Shown here one piece after another: positions 57,203 to 64,000 of a stretch of DNA of 64,000 bases. Under the pieces are notes generated by a model. It had not been told where the DNA came from, did no database searches, and worked only from the letters and a program-made list of their open reading frames with translations. Every line of letters begins with the position of its first letter. The first letter of the stretch is position 1. A program made the translations under genes and the position numbers. Source of the stretch: Paenacidovorax monticola. GTDB lineage: Bacteria > Pseudomonadota > Gammaproteobacteria > Burkholderiales > Burkholderiaceae_C. The stretch is taken from NCBI RefSeq assembly GCF_014489595.1, contig NZ_CP060790.1, forward strand, positions 4,402,001 to 4,466,000, given 5' to 3'.

Positions 57203-57844
57203 ATGAACATCGCATTGATCGGCGCCACCGGCTTCGTCGGCTCCGCCGTCCTGAATGAACTGCTGCAGCGCGGCCACCGCGTCACGGTGCTGGCGCGCCA
57301 CCCCGAAAAGCTGGCCGCGCGCGAAGGCCTGACCGTGGTGCGTGCCGACGCGCAGGACGCCGCCCAGGTGGCCCAGGCCGTGCAGGGCCACGACGCCGTG
57401 CTGAGCGCCTACAACCCGGGCTGGGGCCTGGCCGACATCTACGAGCAATTCCTGCGCGGTTCCCGCGCGATCATGGCGGGCACCAAACAAGCGGGTGTGC
57501 GCCGCCTGCTCGTAGTGGGCGGCGCAGGGAGCCTCTATGTGGCGCCCGGTGTGCAGCTCGTGGACACGCCCGAGTTCCCCGCCGAGTGGAAGCAGGGCGC
57601 GCTGGGCGCACGCGACGCGCTGAACGAGATCCGCCAGGAGCAGGCGCTCGACTGGACCTTCCTGTCGCCGCCCATCCTGCTGCAGCCCGGCGAACGCACG
57701 GGCCAGTACCGCCTGGGCCAGGACGCACCCCTCATGGACGGTGCGCAGCCCGGCCGCATCAGCGTGGCCGACCTGGCCGTGGCGCTGGTGGACGAGCTGG
57801 AGTCGCCGCGCCATGTGCGCCAGCGCTTCACCGTGGCGTACTGA
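57203..57844 (+). CDS. NAD(P)H-binding oxidoreductase (YwnB-like SDR)
   Basis: A 213-residue atypical SDR: MNIALIGATGFVGSAVLNEL (GxxGxxG), VTVLARHPEKLAAREGLTVV, VLSAYNPGWGLADIY, RLLVVGGAGSLYV and TFLSPPILLQPGERTG. Related to flavin reductase and NmrA-type proteins. GGAG is 9 bases before the ATG. Confidence 0.88.
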   Translation: MNIALIGATGFVGSAVLNELLQRGHRVTVLARHPEKLAAREGLTVVRADAQDAAQVAQAVQGHDAVLSAYNPGWGLADIYEQFLRGSRAIMAGTKQAGVRRLLVVGGAGSLYVAPGVQLVDTPEFPAEWKQGALGARDALNEIRQEQALDWTFLSPPILLQPGERTGQYRLGQDAPLMDGAQPGRISVADLAVALVDELESPRHVRQRFTVAY

Positions 57845-57884
57845 GGCCTTGATCCAGACGCCTGCGGGCTGCCCGGCCCCTGGC

Positions 57885-57920
57885 TAGAATGGCGGTGCCG
57901 GCCCTCTTCCCGAGGGCCGG
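57885..57920 (+). promoter_or_regulatory. Promoter -10 and 5' hairpin before the FMN riboswitch
   Basis: TAGAAT (57885-57890) is a -10 candidate. CCGGCCCTC, loop TTCCC, GAGGGCCGG (57898-57920) is a perfect 9-base-pair hairpin that would sit at the very 5' end of the transcript. No U run follows, so it is not a normal terminator. Confidence 0.5.
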
Positions 57921-57924
57921 TTGC

Positions 57925-58081
57925 GTTCTCAGGGCGGGGTGGAATTCCCCACCGGCGGTATCCGTGGATTCGTCCGCGGGAGCCCGCGAGCGCCCGCAGT
58001 CCCTCCCCGCGAGGGGCGGCGGGGTCAGCAGATCTGGTGCGATGCCAGAGCCGACGGTCACAGTCCGGATGAAAGAGATCG
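57925..58081 (+). ncRNA. FMN riboswitch (RFN element)
   Basis: Conserved RFN blocks occur in order: CTCAGGGCGGGGTGGAATTC, CCCCACCGGCGGTAT, then a GC-rich variable arm, GTCAGCAGATCTGGTG, GATGCCAGAGCCGACGGTCA and CAGTCCGGATGAAAGAGA. The aptamer ends about 85 bases before ribH. Binding of FMN should turn off the lumazine synthase gene. Confidence 0.96.
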
Positions 58082-58167
58082 CGAATCCTCCCGCCCCGGT
58101 GCGCCTGCGCGCGCCGGGGCGCAGCTTCGCGCGCGCCCTGGTTCTGGTCCACTTTGATGAGAAAACC

Positions 58168-58665
58168 ATGAATCAGACTGTTCAAACCTCCGCTTCCACC
58201 CCTTCCCTGGCCACGCCGCGCCGCGTGGCCCTGGTCTGCGCCAGCTGGCACCAGGACATCGTGCACCAGGCGCGCGATGCGGCCCTGGCCGAGTTCGCGC
58301 GCCAGGGCCTGCCCGCCGGCCAGGTCGACCTGTACGACGTGCCGGGCGCGTTCGAGATTCCACTGCTGGCCAAGAAACTGGCCGCCAGCGGCCGCTACGA
58401 CGCCGTCGTGGCCTGCGCCCTGGTGGTCAATGGCGGCATCTACCGCCACGAGTTCGTGGCCAGCGCCGTGATCGACGGGCTCATGCGCGTGCAGCTGGAC
58501 ACCGGGGTGCCCGTGCTGTCCGCCGTGCTCACGCCGCGCGATTTCCATGAGCATGCCGACCACCTGGCGTTCTTCCAGGCGCACTTCGTGAAGAAGGGCG
58601 TGGAGGTGGCCCAGGCCTGCCTGGGCGCGCTCGTGCAGCTGGCGCGCGTGCCCGCGGCGGCCTGA
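58168..58665 (+). CDS. ribH: 6,7-dimethyl-8-ribityllumazine synthase, RibH2 type
   Basis: Penultimate enzyme of riboflavin synthesis. The 165-residue protein has VALVCASWHQDIVHQARDAA, VPGAFEIPLLAKKLAASGRY, VVNGGIYRHEFVASAVIDGL and VPVLSAVLTPRDFHEHADHL. The GGIYRHxFVA and LTPxxFHE segments resemble Brucella RibH2 (decameric type) rather than RibH1. It is a single-gene unit behind the riboswitch. Confidence 0.93.
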   Translation: MNQTVQTSASTPSLATPRRVALVCASWHQDIVHQARDAALAEFARQGLPAGQVDLYDVPGAFEIPLLAKKLAASGRYDAVVACALVVNGGIYRHEFVASAVIDGLMRVQLDTGVPVLSAVLTPRDFHEHADHLAFFQAHFVKKGVEVAQACLGALVQLARVPAAA

Positions 58666-58681
58666 GCGCGATGCGCGGGGA

Positions 58682-60247
58682 TCAGCCCTGCGCGAGCAGG
58701 CGCGGGCTGTCCGCGCCCCCCGAGCGCAGCCGGAACACGGCCACGGCCTGCACCAGCTGCTGAGCCTGGGCCTTGAGGCTGTCGGCCGCGGCCGCGCTCT
58801 CTTCCACCAGGGCCGCGTTCTGCTGCGTGGCCTGGTCCATCTGGGCGATCGCTTCGCCCACCTGGGCCACGCCGGCGCTCTGCTCGCCGCTGGCGGCGCT
58901 GATCTCGCCCATGATGTCCGTCACGCGCCGGATCGCCGTGACCACCTCGGTCATGGTCTCGCCCGCCCTGTCCACCAGTTGCGTGCCCTGCTGCACGCGT
59001 TCCACGCTGGCATGGATCAGCGTGCGGATTTCCTTGGCGGCTTCGGCCGAGCGCTGCGCCAGGCTGCGCACCTCGCCCGCCACCACGGCGAAGCCCCGGC
59101 CCTGCTCGCCCGCGCGGGCCGCTTCCACCGCCGCGTTCAGCGCCAGGATGTTGGTCTGAAACGCGATGCCGTCGATCACGCCGATGATGTCCGCGATCCG
59201 GTGCGAGCTGTCGTTGATGCCGCGCATGGTGCTGACCACCTGGGCCACCACGTCGCCGCCCTGGCTGGCCACACTGGAGGCGCTCACGGCCAGCTGGTTG
59301 GCCTGGCGCGCGTTGTCGGCGTTCTGGCGCACGGTGGACGAGAGCTCTTCCATCGACGCGGCGGTCTCTTCCAGTGCGCTGGCCTGTTCCTCGGTGCGGG
59401 CCGAGAGATCGTTGTTGCCCTGCGCGATCTCGGCGCTGGCCGTGGCCACGCTGTCGGCGTTGTGGCGCACGTGGTGCACCACGCGCGACAGGCTGGTCTG
59501 CATGTCGTGCAGCGCGTTGAGCAGCTGCGCGATCTCGTCGCGGCCCGTGCTCTGGCGCGCCACCGTGAGGTCGCCGTCGGCCACGGCGCGCGAGACCTGC
59601 ACGGCCTCGTCGAGCGGGCGGATCACCGAGCGGCTGAACAGCAGTGCGCCGCCGATGCCCAGCGCGCACACCGCCGCCATCACCGCGAGGCTGATCACCG
59701 TGGCGCGCTGCGCAGCGGCGCTGGCCTCGGCGGCCACGGCGGCGCTGGCCTTCTGGATCAGGGTACCGGCCTCGTCAAGCAGCTGGGCGGGCTCGCGGTC
59801 GATGCCCTGAACGGCCTTGTCGCCGGCCTGCGGGTCGAAGCCCGCCGCCTGGAACGCCGCGAACCCCTGGCGGTAGGCCTGTCCCATGCGTTCATGGGCC
59901 TGCGCGAAACGCTCCACGCGTTCGCGGCTCTCCCCCGCCGGCAGGCGGGAGAGCAACGCACGGGCCTCGGCCGCCACGGCGCGGTCCTGCTTCTCGAATG
60001 CGGTCCAGTACCGTTCGCGCTGCTGCGGGTCCTTGCCGCGCAGCAGCACGTTCTTCCATTCCTGGGCCTGCAGCTTGAAACCGTTGAGCATGCCGCTCAC
60101 GGCGCGCTCGTGCGCGACGTTGTCGGCCACGGTGGTCTGGTAGGTGGCGAGCGCCTGGTTGAGCCGGTGGATGCCGAACAGCGCCGCGAAGAACAGCAGC
60201 AGCAGGGTGGTGGCGAACGCCAGGGGGAGCTTGAGGCTGAGCTTCAT
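58682..60247 (-). CDS. Methyl-accepting chemotaxis protein
   Basis: A 521-residue chemoreceptor from [20 protein letters not shown] (60247). TM1 at residues 8-28, a periplasmic four-helix-type sensor to about 190, TM2 ([20 protein letters not shown]), a HAMP domain, then the signalling hairpin with [24 protein letters not shown] sequence. No C-terminal pentapeptide for CheR is seen. Ligand unknown. Confidence 0.93.
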   Translation of the reverse strand: MKLSLKLPLAFATTLLLLFFAALFGIHRLNQALATYQTTVADNVAHERAVSGMLNGFKLQAQEWKNVLLRGKDPQQRERYWTAFEKQDRAVAAEARALLSRLPAGESRERVERFAQAHERMGQAYRQGFAAFQAAGFDPQAGDKAVQGIDREPAQLLDEAGTLIQKASAAVAAEASAAAQRATVISLAVMAAVCALGIGGALLFSRSVIRPLDEAVQVSRAVADGDLTVARQSTGRDEIAQLLNALHDMQTSLSRVVHHVRHNADSVATASAEIAQGNNDLSARTEEQASALEETAASMEELSSTVRQNADNARQANQLAVSASSVASQGGDVVAQVVSTMRGINDSSHRIADIIGVIDGIAFQTNILALNAAVEAARAGEQGRGFAVVAGEVRSLAQRSAEAAKEIRTLIHASVERVQQGTQLVDRAGETMTEVVTAIRRVTDIMGEISAASGEQSAGVAQVGEAIAQMDQATQQNAALVEESAAAADSLKAQAQQLVQAVAVFRLRSGGADSPRLLAQG

Positions 60248-60418
60248 GGGGTGGTCCTTGGTCCGGGCGCACACAGGCCGCGCCCTGCCGGAATTATCGC
60301 GAACGCCCGCGCTCCCGCCATGCCCGGCGGGCCAATCGTTTGCTACTGAAACCGAAGCGGCTTCTGTGGTGTGTCGGGCGCTGCAGCCCGATTTCACCGG
60401 ATTGGTGCGTAGCGGCGG

Positions 60419-61183
60419 TCAGCCCTTGGCGGGCGCCGTGGCGCGGAGGCCGCTGAGCACGAGGTGGCTGATGAGCTCCTCGGCCCGCTCGAAGTCGGAC
60501 GCGTCGAGCGCGGGCTTGCCCAGCAGCAGGGCGAACTGGGCCTGCTGGTCCGCATAGGCCTGGGTGACCGACCAGATGATGAACATCAGGTGCGTGAAGT
60601 TCACGCGCGCGATGCGGCCCTCCCTGGCCCACTTCTCGAAGGCGCGCACCTCGGCCTTGAGCACCGGGGTGACGCGCCGGGTGATCGCGTCGGCGTAGCG
60701 CGGCGCGCCGGCGATCACCTCTTTGGTGAATACCTTCGCACCATTCGGGCGCTCGCGTGAGGAGTGGAGCTTGGCGCGGATGTAGCGCCGCAGGGCCTGG
60801 GCGGGGTCGTCCTGGCCTTGCGACAGGTCTTCCATGCCCGCCAGCCACTGCGTGAGCACGTCGTCGAGCACGCGGCGGTACAGGGCCTCCTTGCTCGGGA
60901 AGTAGTAGAGCAGGTTGTGGCGGCTCAGGCCCGCGGCGGCGGCGATGTTCTCGAGCGAGGCGCCCTCGAAGCCGAACTGGGCGAAATGGTTCTCGGCCTC
61001 GGTGAGGATCACCCGTTCCTTGCGCAGGCGCGACGCGGAAGGCGCCCGCTGCGCGACGGGCTGGGAGGCAGCGGGGGCGGCTGCCGTTCGGGGAGTGCGC
61101 CGTGGGGCCGTGGTCTGGCGGGGCGATGGGGCCTGCTTCGGCGCCTTCGGTGTGGCGGGAGAGGCTGAATGCGAATCTGTCAT
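60419..61183 (-). CDS. TetR family regulator, RutR-like
   Basis: A 254-residue protein from ATG 61183. The first 50 residues are a Pro/Ala/Thr-rich disordered extension. Helix-turn-helix: ENIAAAAGLSRHNLLYYFPS. The C-terminal region (GAPRYADAITRRVTPVLKAE, NFTHLMFIIWSVTQAYADQQ) matches the RutR-type ligand domain; RutR binds uracil/thymine and controls pyrimidine degradation. Divergent from preT-preA with RutR-like operators between. Confidence 0.9.
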   Translation of the reverse strand: MTDSHSASPATPKAPKQAPSPRQTTAPRRTPRTAAAPAASQPVAQRAPSASRLRKERVILTEAENHFAQFGFEGASLENIAAAAGLSRHNLLYYFPSKEALYRRVLDDVLTQWLAGMEDLSQGQDDPAQALRRYIRAKLHSSRERPNGAKVFTKEVIAGAPRYADAITRRVTPVLKAEVRAFEKWAREGRIARVNFTHLMFIIWSVTQAYADQQAQFALLLGKPALDASDFERAEELISHLVLSGLRATAPAKG

Positions 61184-61244
61184 TGCACCATTGTGGAACG
61201 GGACGGGCGCCATTGTGCTGGCACGCGGTTTGCTGCAAGGGGTT

Positions 61245-61260
61245 TTTACCAATAGGTAAA
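61245..61260. promoter_or_regulatory. RutR-like operator, site 1
   Basis: TTTACCAATAGGTAAA: arms TTTACC/GGTAAA are perfect. It resembles the E. coli RutR consensus TTGACCANNTGGTCAA. Confidence 0.72.
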
Positions 61261-61262
61261 TT

Positions 61263-61278
61263 TTTACTGGTTGGTAAA
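61263..61278. promoter_or_regulatory. RutR-like operator, site 2
   Basis: TTTACTGGTTGGTAAA: arms TTTAC/GTAAA. Centre 18 bases from site 1, so two dimers could bind side by side and control both divergent promoters. Confidence 0.66.
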
Positions 61279-61333
61279 TTTAAATCAACCCGCAGGGCCC
61301 CAGGCACCTGCACCCACGCGAAGAGGACCCCCG

Positions 61334-61450
61334 ATGAAACCCTCGCAGACCGCGCCCGTTTTCGACGGCACCGCACCCGCCGCGCCCAGCGACCGCCTGG
61401 GCCTTGCCCGCGCCCCGGTGCAGCCGCGCACGCCATTCCCCCTGTCCTGA
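61334..61450 (+). CDS. Possible 38-residue leader ORF before preT
   Basis: An ORF starting MKPSQTAPVFDGTAPAAPSD, with GAGGA seven bases before the ATG, ending 21 bases before preT. It is rich in Pro and Ala and has no known relatives that I recall. It could be a leader peptide, a small protein, or chance. Confidence 0.4.
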   Translation: MKPSQTAPVFDGTAPAAPSDRLGLARAPVQPRTPFPLS

Positions 61451-61471
61451 AACCGCCCCGGAGGATCTCTG

Positions 61472-62827
61472 ATGGAAGCAATCGCCAGCCGCGCGTGCGG
61501 CATCCATGCCGCGCGCTTGAACCTTGCCGACTACGCCGTGAACTTCAGCGACTCCCATGCGCCGCTCACGCGGCCGCAGGCGCTGATCGAGGCGGAACGT
61601 TGCTATTACTGCCACGACGCACCCTGCGCCACGGCCTGCCCCACGGGGATCGACATTCCCTCGTTCATCCACCGCATCGCCCAGGACAACCACCGGGGCG
61701 CGGCCCGCGCCATTCTGGAGGCCAACCCGCTGGGCGGCATGTGCGCCCGCGTATGCCCCACCGAGGTGCTGTGCGAGCAGGCCTGCGTGCGTAACACGAA
61801 CGAGGACAAGCCCGTGGAGATCGGCGCGCTGCAGCGCTACGCGACCGATGCCCTGTTCCATGCCCCCGGTGCGCCGCTGTTCACGCGCGCGGCACCCACC
61901 GGCAAGCGCGTGGCCGTGGTGGGCGCGGGGCCGGCGGGGCTGGCCTGCGCGCACGGCCTGGCGATGCGCGGGCACGATGTGGCGCTGTTCGATGCGCGGC
62001 CCAAGCTCGGCGGCCTCAACGAGTACGGCCTGGCGAGCTACAAGACCACCAACGGCTTCGCGCAGCAGGAGATCGACTGGCTGCTGTCCATTGGCGGCAT
62101 TTCGGTGCGCTGCAACCAGCGCCTGGGGCGCGACATCACCCTGGACGGCCTGCTGGCCACGCACGATGCGGTGTTCCTGGGCCTGGGCCTGGCGGGCGTG
62201 AACGCCATCGGCATCGCCGAGCCGCAGGCCGCGGGGCTGCGCAATGCGGTGGACTTCATCGCAGAACTGCGCCAGGCCACGGACCTGTCCGCTGTGCCCG
62301 TGGGGCGCCGCGTGGTCGTGATCGGCGGCGGCATGACGGCCGTGGACGCGGCCGTGCAGGCGCGCAAGCTCGGTGCCGAAGAGGTCGCCATCGTCTACCG
62401 GCGCGGCGCTTCGGCCATGTCGGCCTCGGAGGTCGAGCAGCGCTGGGCGCAGACCCATGGCGTGACGATCCGCCACTGGGCCGCGCCCAAGGAGATCCTG
62501 TGCGAAGGCGGCGAGGTGCGCGGCGTGCGCTTCGCGGCCACCGCGCCGCGCGAGGGCGGTGGCCTGGCCGAGACGGGCGAGCAGTTCGAGCTGGCCGCCG
62601 ACATGGTGCTCAAGGCCATCGGCCAGACCTATGTGGCCGAGCCTGCGGGGGCCGCCATCGCGCTGCAGGGCGGGCGCATTGCGACCGATGCCGAGGGCCG
62701 CACCAGCGTGGCGCGCGTATGGGCCGGCGGTGACTGCCGCGCGGGCGGGCGCGACCTCACGGTGGAGGCCGTAGAGCACGGCAAGGTGGCCGCGCGCTCC
62801 ATCCATGCGGCGCTCGGCGGCGCCTGA
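61472..62827 (+). CDS. preT: NAD-dependent dihydropyrimidine dehydrogenase, PreT subunit
   Basis: Flavoprotein subunit that passes NADH electrons to PreA for reduction of uracil and thymine. The 451-residue protein has N-terminal 4Fe-4S motifs CYYCHDAPCATACPTG and GGMCARVCPTEVLCEQAC, an FAD fold VAVVGAGPAGLACAHGLAMR, an NAD fold VVVIGGGMTAVDAAVQARKL, and the end motif VWAGGDCRAGGRDLTVEAVE. GGAGG lies seven bases before the ATG. Preceding preA by 39 bases. Confidence 0.94.
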   Translation: MEAIASRACGIHAARLNLADYAVNFSDSHAPLTRPQALIEAERCYYCHDAPCATACPTGIDIPSFIHRIAQDNHRGAARAILEANPLGGMCARVCPTEVLCEQACVRNTNEDKPVEIGALQRYATDALFHAPGAPLFTRAAPTGKRVAVVGAGPAGLACAHGLAMRGHDVALFDARPKLGGLNEYGLASYKTTNGFAQQEIDWLLSIGGISVRCNQRLGRDITLDGLLATHDAVFLGLGLAGVNAIGIAEPQAAGLRNAVDFIAELRQATDLSAVPVGRRVVVIGGGMTAVDAAVQARKLGAEEVAIVYRRGASAMSASEVEQRWAQTHGVTIRHWAAPKEILCEGGEVRGVRFAATAPREGGGLAETGEQFELAADMVLKAIGQTYVAEPAGAAIALQGGRIATDAEGRTSVARVWAGGDCRAGGRDLTVEAVEHGKVAARSIHAALGGA

Positions 62828-62866
62828 CCCTCCATTCCTCCTTCATCGCAACCACGGGAGCAATCC

Positions 62867-64000
62867 ATGGCAGACCTGCGCAGCAATTTTCTTGGCATCC
62901 ACAGCCCCAACCCATTCTGGCTGGCCTCGGCCCCGCCCACCGACAAGGAAGTCAACGTCACGCGCGCCTTCGAGGCGGGCTGGGGCGGCGTGGTGTGGAA
63001 GACCCTGGGCGAGGACCCACCCGTCGTCAACGTCAGCGGTCCGCGCTATGCGACGCTGATGTCGCAGGACCGGCGCGTGATTGGCCTGAACAACATCGAG
63101 CTCATCACCGACCGGCCGCTCGCGACCAACCTGGAGGAGATCGGGCGCGTGAAGCGCAACTGGCCCGACCGCGCGATGATCGTCTCGCTCATGGTGCCCT
63201 GCGTGGAGGAGAGCTGGAAGCGCATCCTGCCCATGGTGGAAGACACGGGCGCCGACGGCATCGAACTCAACTTCGGCTGCCCGCACGGCATGAGCGAGCG
63301 CGGCATGGGCGCGGCCGTGGGCCAGGTGCCGGAGTACATCCAGATGGTCACCGCATGGTGCAAGCACTACTCGCGCCTGCCCGTGATCGTGAAGCTCACG
63401 CCCAACATCACCGACGTGCGCCACCCCGCGCGTGCGGCCAGGGCGGGCGGGGCGGATGCGGTGTCGCTCATCAACACCATCAACTCGCTCATGGGCGTGG
63501 ACCTGGAGCGCATGGTGATGAACCCCAGCACCGACGGCTGGGGGTCGCACGGCGGCTACTGCGGTCCCGCCGTCAAGCCCATCGCGCAGAACATGGTGGC
63601 GGAAATCGCGCGCGACGCGCAGACCGCCGGCCTGCCCATCAGCGGCATTGGCGGCGTCACCACCTGGAAGGACGCGGCCGAGTACATCGCGCTGGGCTGT
63701 GGCACGGTGCAGGTGTGCACGGCGGCCATGGTCTACGGCTTCAAGATCGTGCAGGACCTGTGCGACGGCCTGTCCAACTTCATGGACGCGCAGGGCTACG
63801 CCACGATAGACGACTTCCGCGGCCGCGCCGTGCCCACGGTGAAGGACTGGAAGCAACTCAACCTCAACCACATCGAGAAGGCCGTCATCAACCAGGACGC
63901 CTGCATCCAGTGCGGCCGCTGCCATGTGGTGTGCGAGGACACCTCGCACCAGGCCATCACTTTCACCAAGGGCGAGGCCGGCCTGCGCCGCTTCGAGATC
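62867..64000 (+). CDS. preA: NAD-dependent dihydropyrimidine dehydrogenase, PreA subunit (partial)
   Basis: FMN/iron-sulfur subunit reducing uracil and thymine to dihydro forms. Start MADLRSNFLGIHSPNPFWLA. The TIM-barrel dehydrogenase domain shows GIELNFGCPHGMSERGMGAA, VIVKLTPNITDVRHPARAAR, GGYCGPAVKPIAQNMVAEIA and GIGGVTTWKDAAEYIALGCG. A ferredoxin domain begins CIQCGRCHVVCED. The window ends at codon 378; about 50-60 codons including the second cluster are missing. Confidence 0.95.
   Translation, partial: MADLRSNFLGIHSPNPFWLASAPPTDKEVNVTRAFEAGWGGVVWKTLGEDPPVVNVSGPRYATLMSQDRRVIGLNNIELITDRPLATNLEEIGRVKRNWPDRAMIVSLMVPCVEESWKRILPMVEDTGADGIELNFGCPHGMSERGMGAAVGQVPEYIQMVTAWCKHYSRLPVIVKLTPNITDVRHPARAARAGGADAVSLINTINSLMGVDLERMVMNPSTDGWGSHGGYCGPAVKPIAQNMVAEIARDAQTAGLPISGIGGVTTWKDAAEYIALGCGTVQVCTAAMVYGFKIVQDLCDGLSNFMDAQGYATIDDFRGRAVPTVKDWKQLNLNHIEKAVINQDACIQCGRCHVVCEDTSHQAITFTKGEAGLRRFEI

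Overview
This is high-GC chromosomal DNA that reads as a betaproteobacterium of the family Comamonadaceae (Acidovorax / Alicycliphilus / Diaphorobacter type). The basis is the gene content and protein flavour (Bug/TctC binding protein, DUF3579, DUF4124 and DUF6502 proteins, kynurenine operon with an Lrp-type regulator) and several copies of a short hairpin repeat (GCTAT...ATAGCT...AGCGCTT...AAGCGCT) that I associate with this family from memory. No rRNA, tRNA, CRISPR array, insertion sequence or phage gene was seen.

Layout. 1-6496: nitrous oxide reduction (start of a nosD-like gene, nosR, nosZ; divergently a lipoprotein cytochrome c and an ApbE/NosX flavin transferase). 6521-16253: apaH, a CorC/HlyC protein, an H-NS protein, aconitase, an FAD monooxygenase, an MFS carrier, a lipoprotein and a DUF6502 protein. 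16431-22043: a secreted beta-propeller protein and the tryptophan-to-anthranilate operon kynB-kynU-kynA with its divergent Lrp/AsnC regulator. 22047-24943: YkgJ-like protein and feoA-feoB-small Cys-rich membrane protein. 24944-33248: argF, argD, DUF3579, rpsT, murJ, SirB1-like, ZntB/CorA-like, ppk2 behind a Pho-box-like repeat, and a universal stress protein. 33388-36920: an isochorismatase / DJ-1 / GlxA-regulator operon, a PhnB-like protein and a divergent TetR regulator with twin palindromic operators. 36946-45075: perM, purM, ggt, then hda - HAD phosphatase - pcnB - folK. 45246-51121: an accessory block of five genes without recognised function apart from ankyrin-like repeats, flanked and interrupted by the family repeat. 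51276-64000: Bug protein, ferredoxin reductase, epimerase, DUF4124 protein, charged lipoprotein, ABM protein, LysR with divergent oxidoreductase, an FMN riboswitch in front of a type-2 lumazine synthase, a chemoreceptor, and a TetR (RutR-like) regulator divergent from the reductive pyrimidine degradation genes preT and preA (preA runs off the end).

A striking technical or biological signal crosses the window: seven genes (nosZ, the cytochrome, apbE, apaH, kynB, hda and a lipoprotein) are each broken by exactly one missing base in a run of G or C, and in each case adding one base restores a full-length product. The common direction favours systematic homopolymer under-calling in the assembly over true gene decay, so the genes are annotated at full length with the break noted.

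The best candidate for something undescribed is the 45246-51121 block, in which two genes encode distant paralogues sharing a C-terminal module and a propeller-like body.
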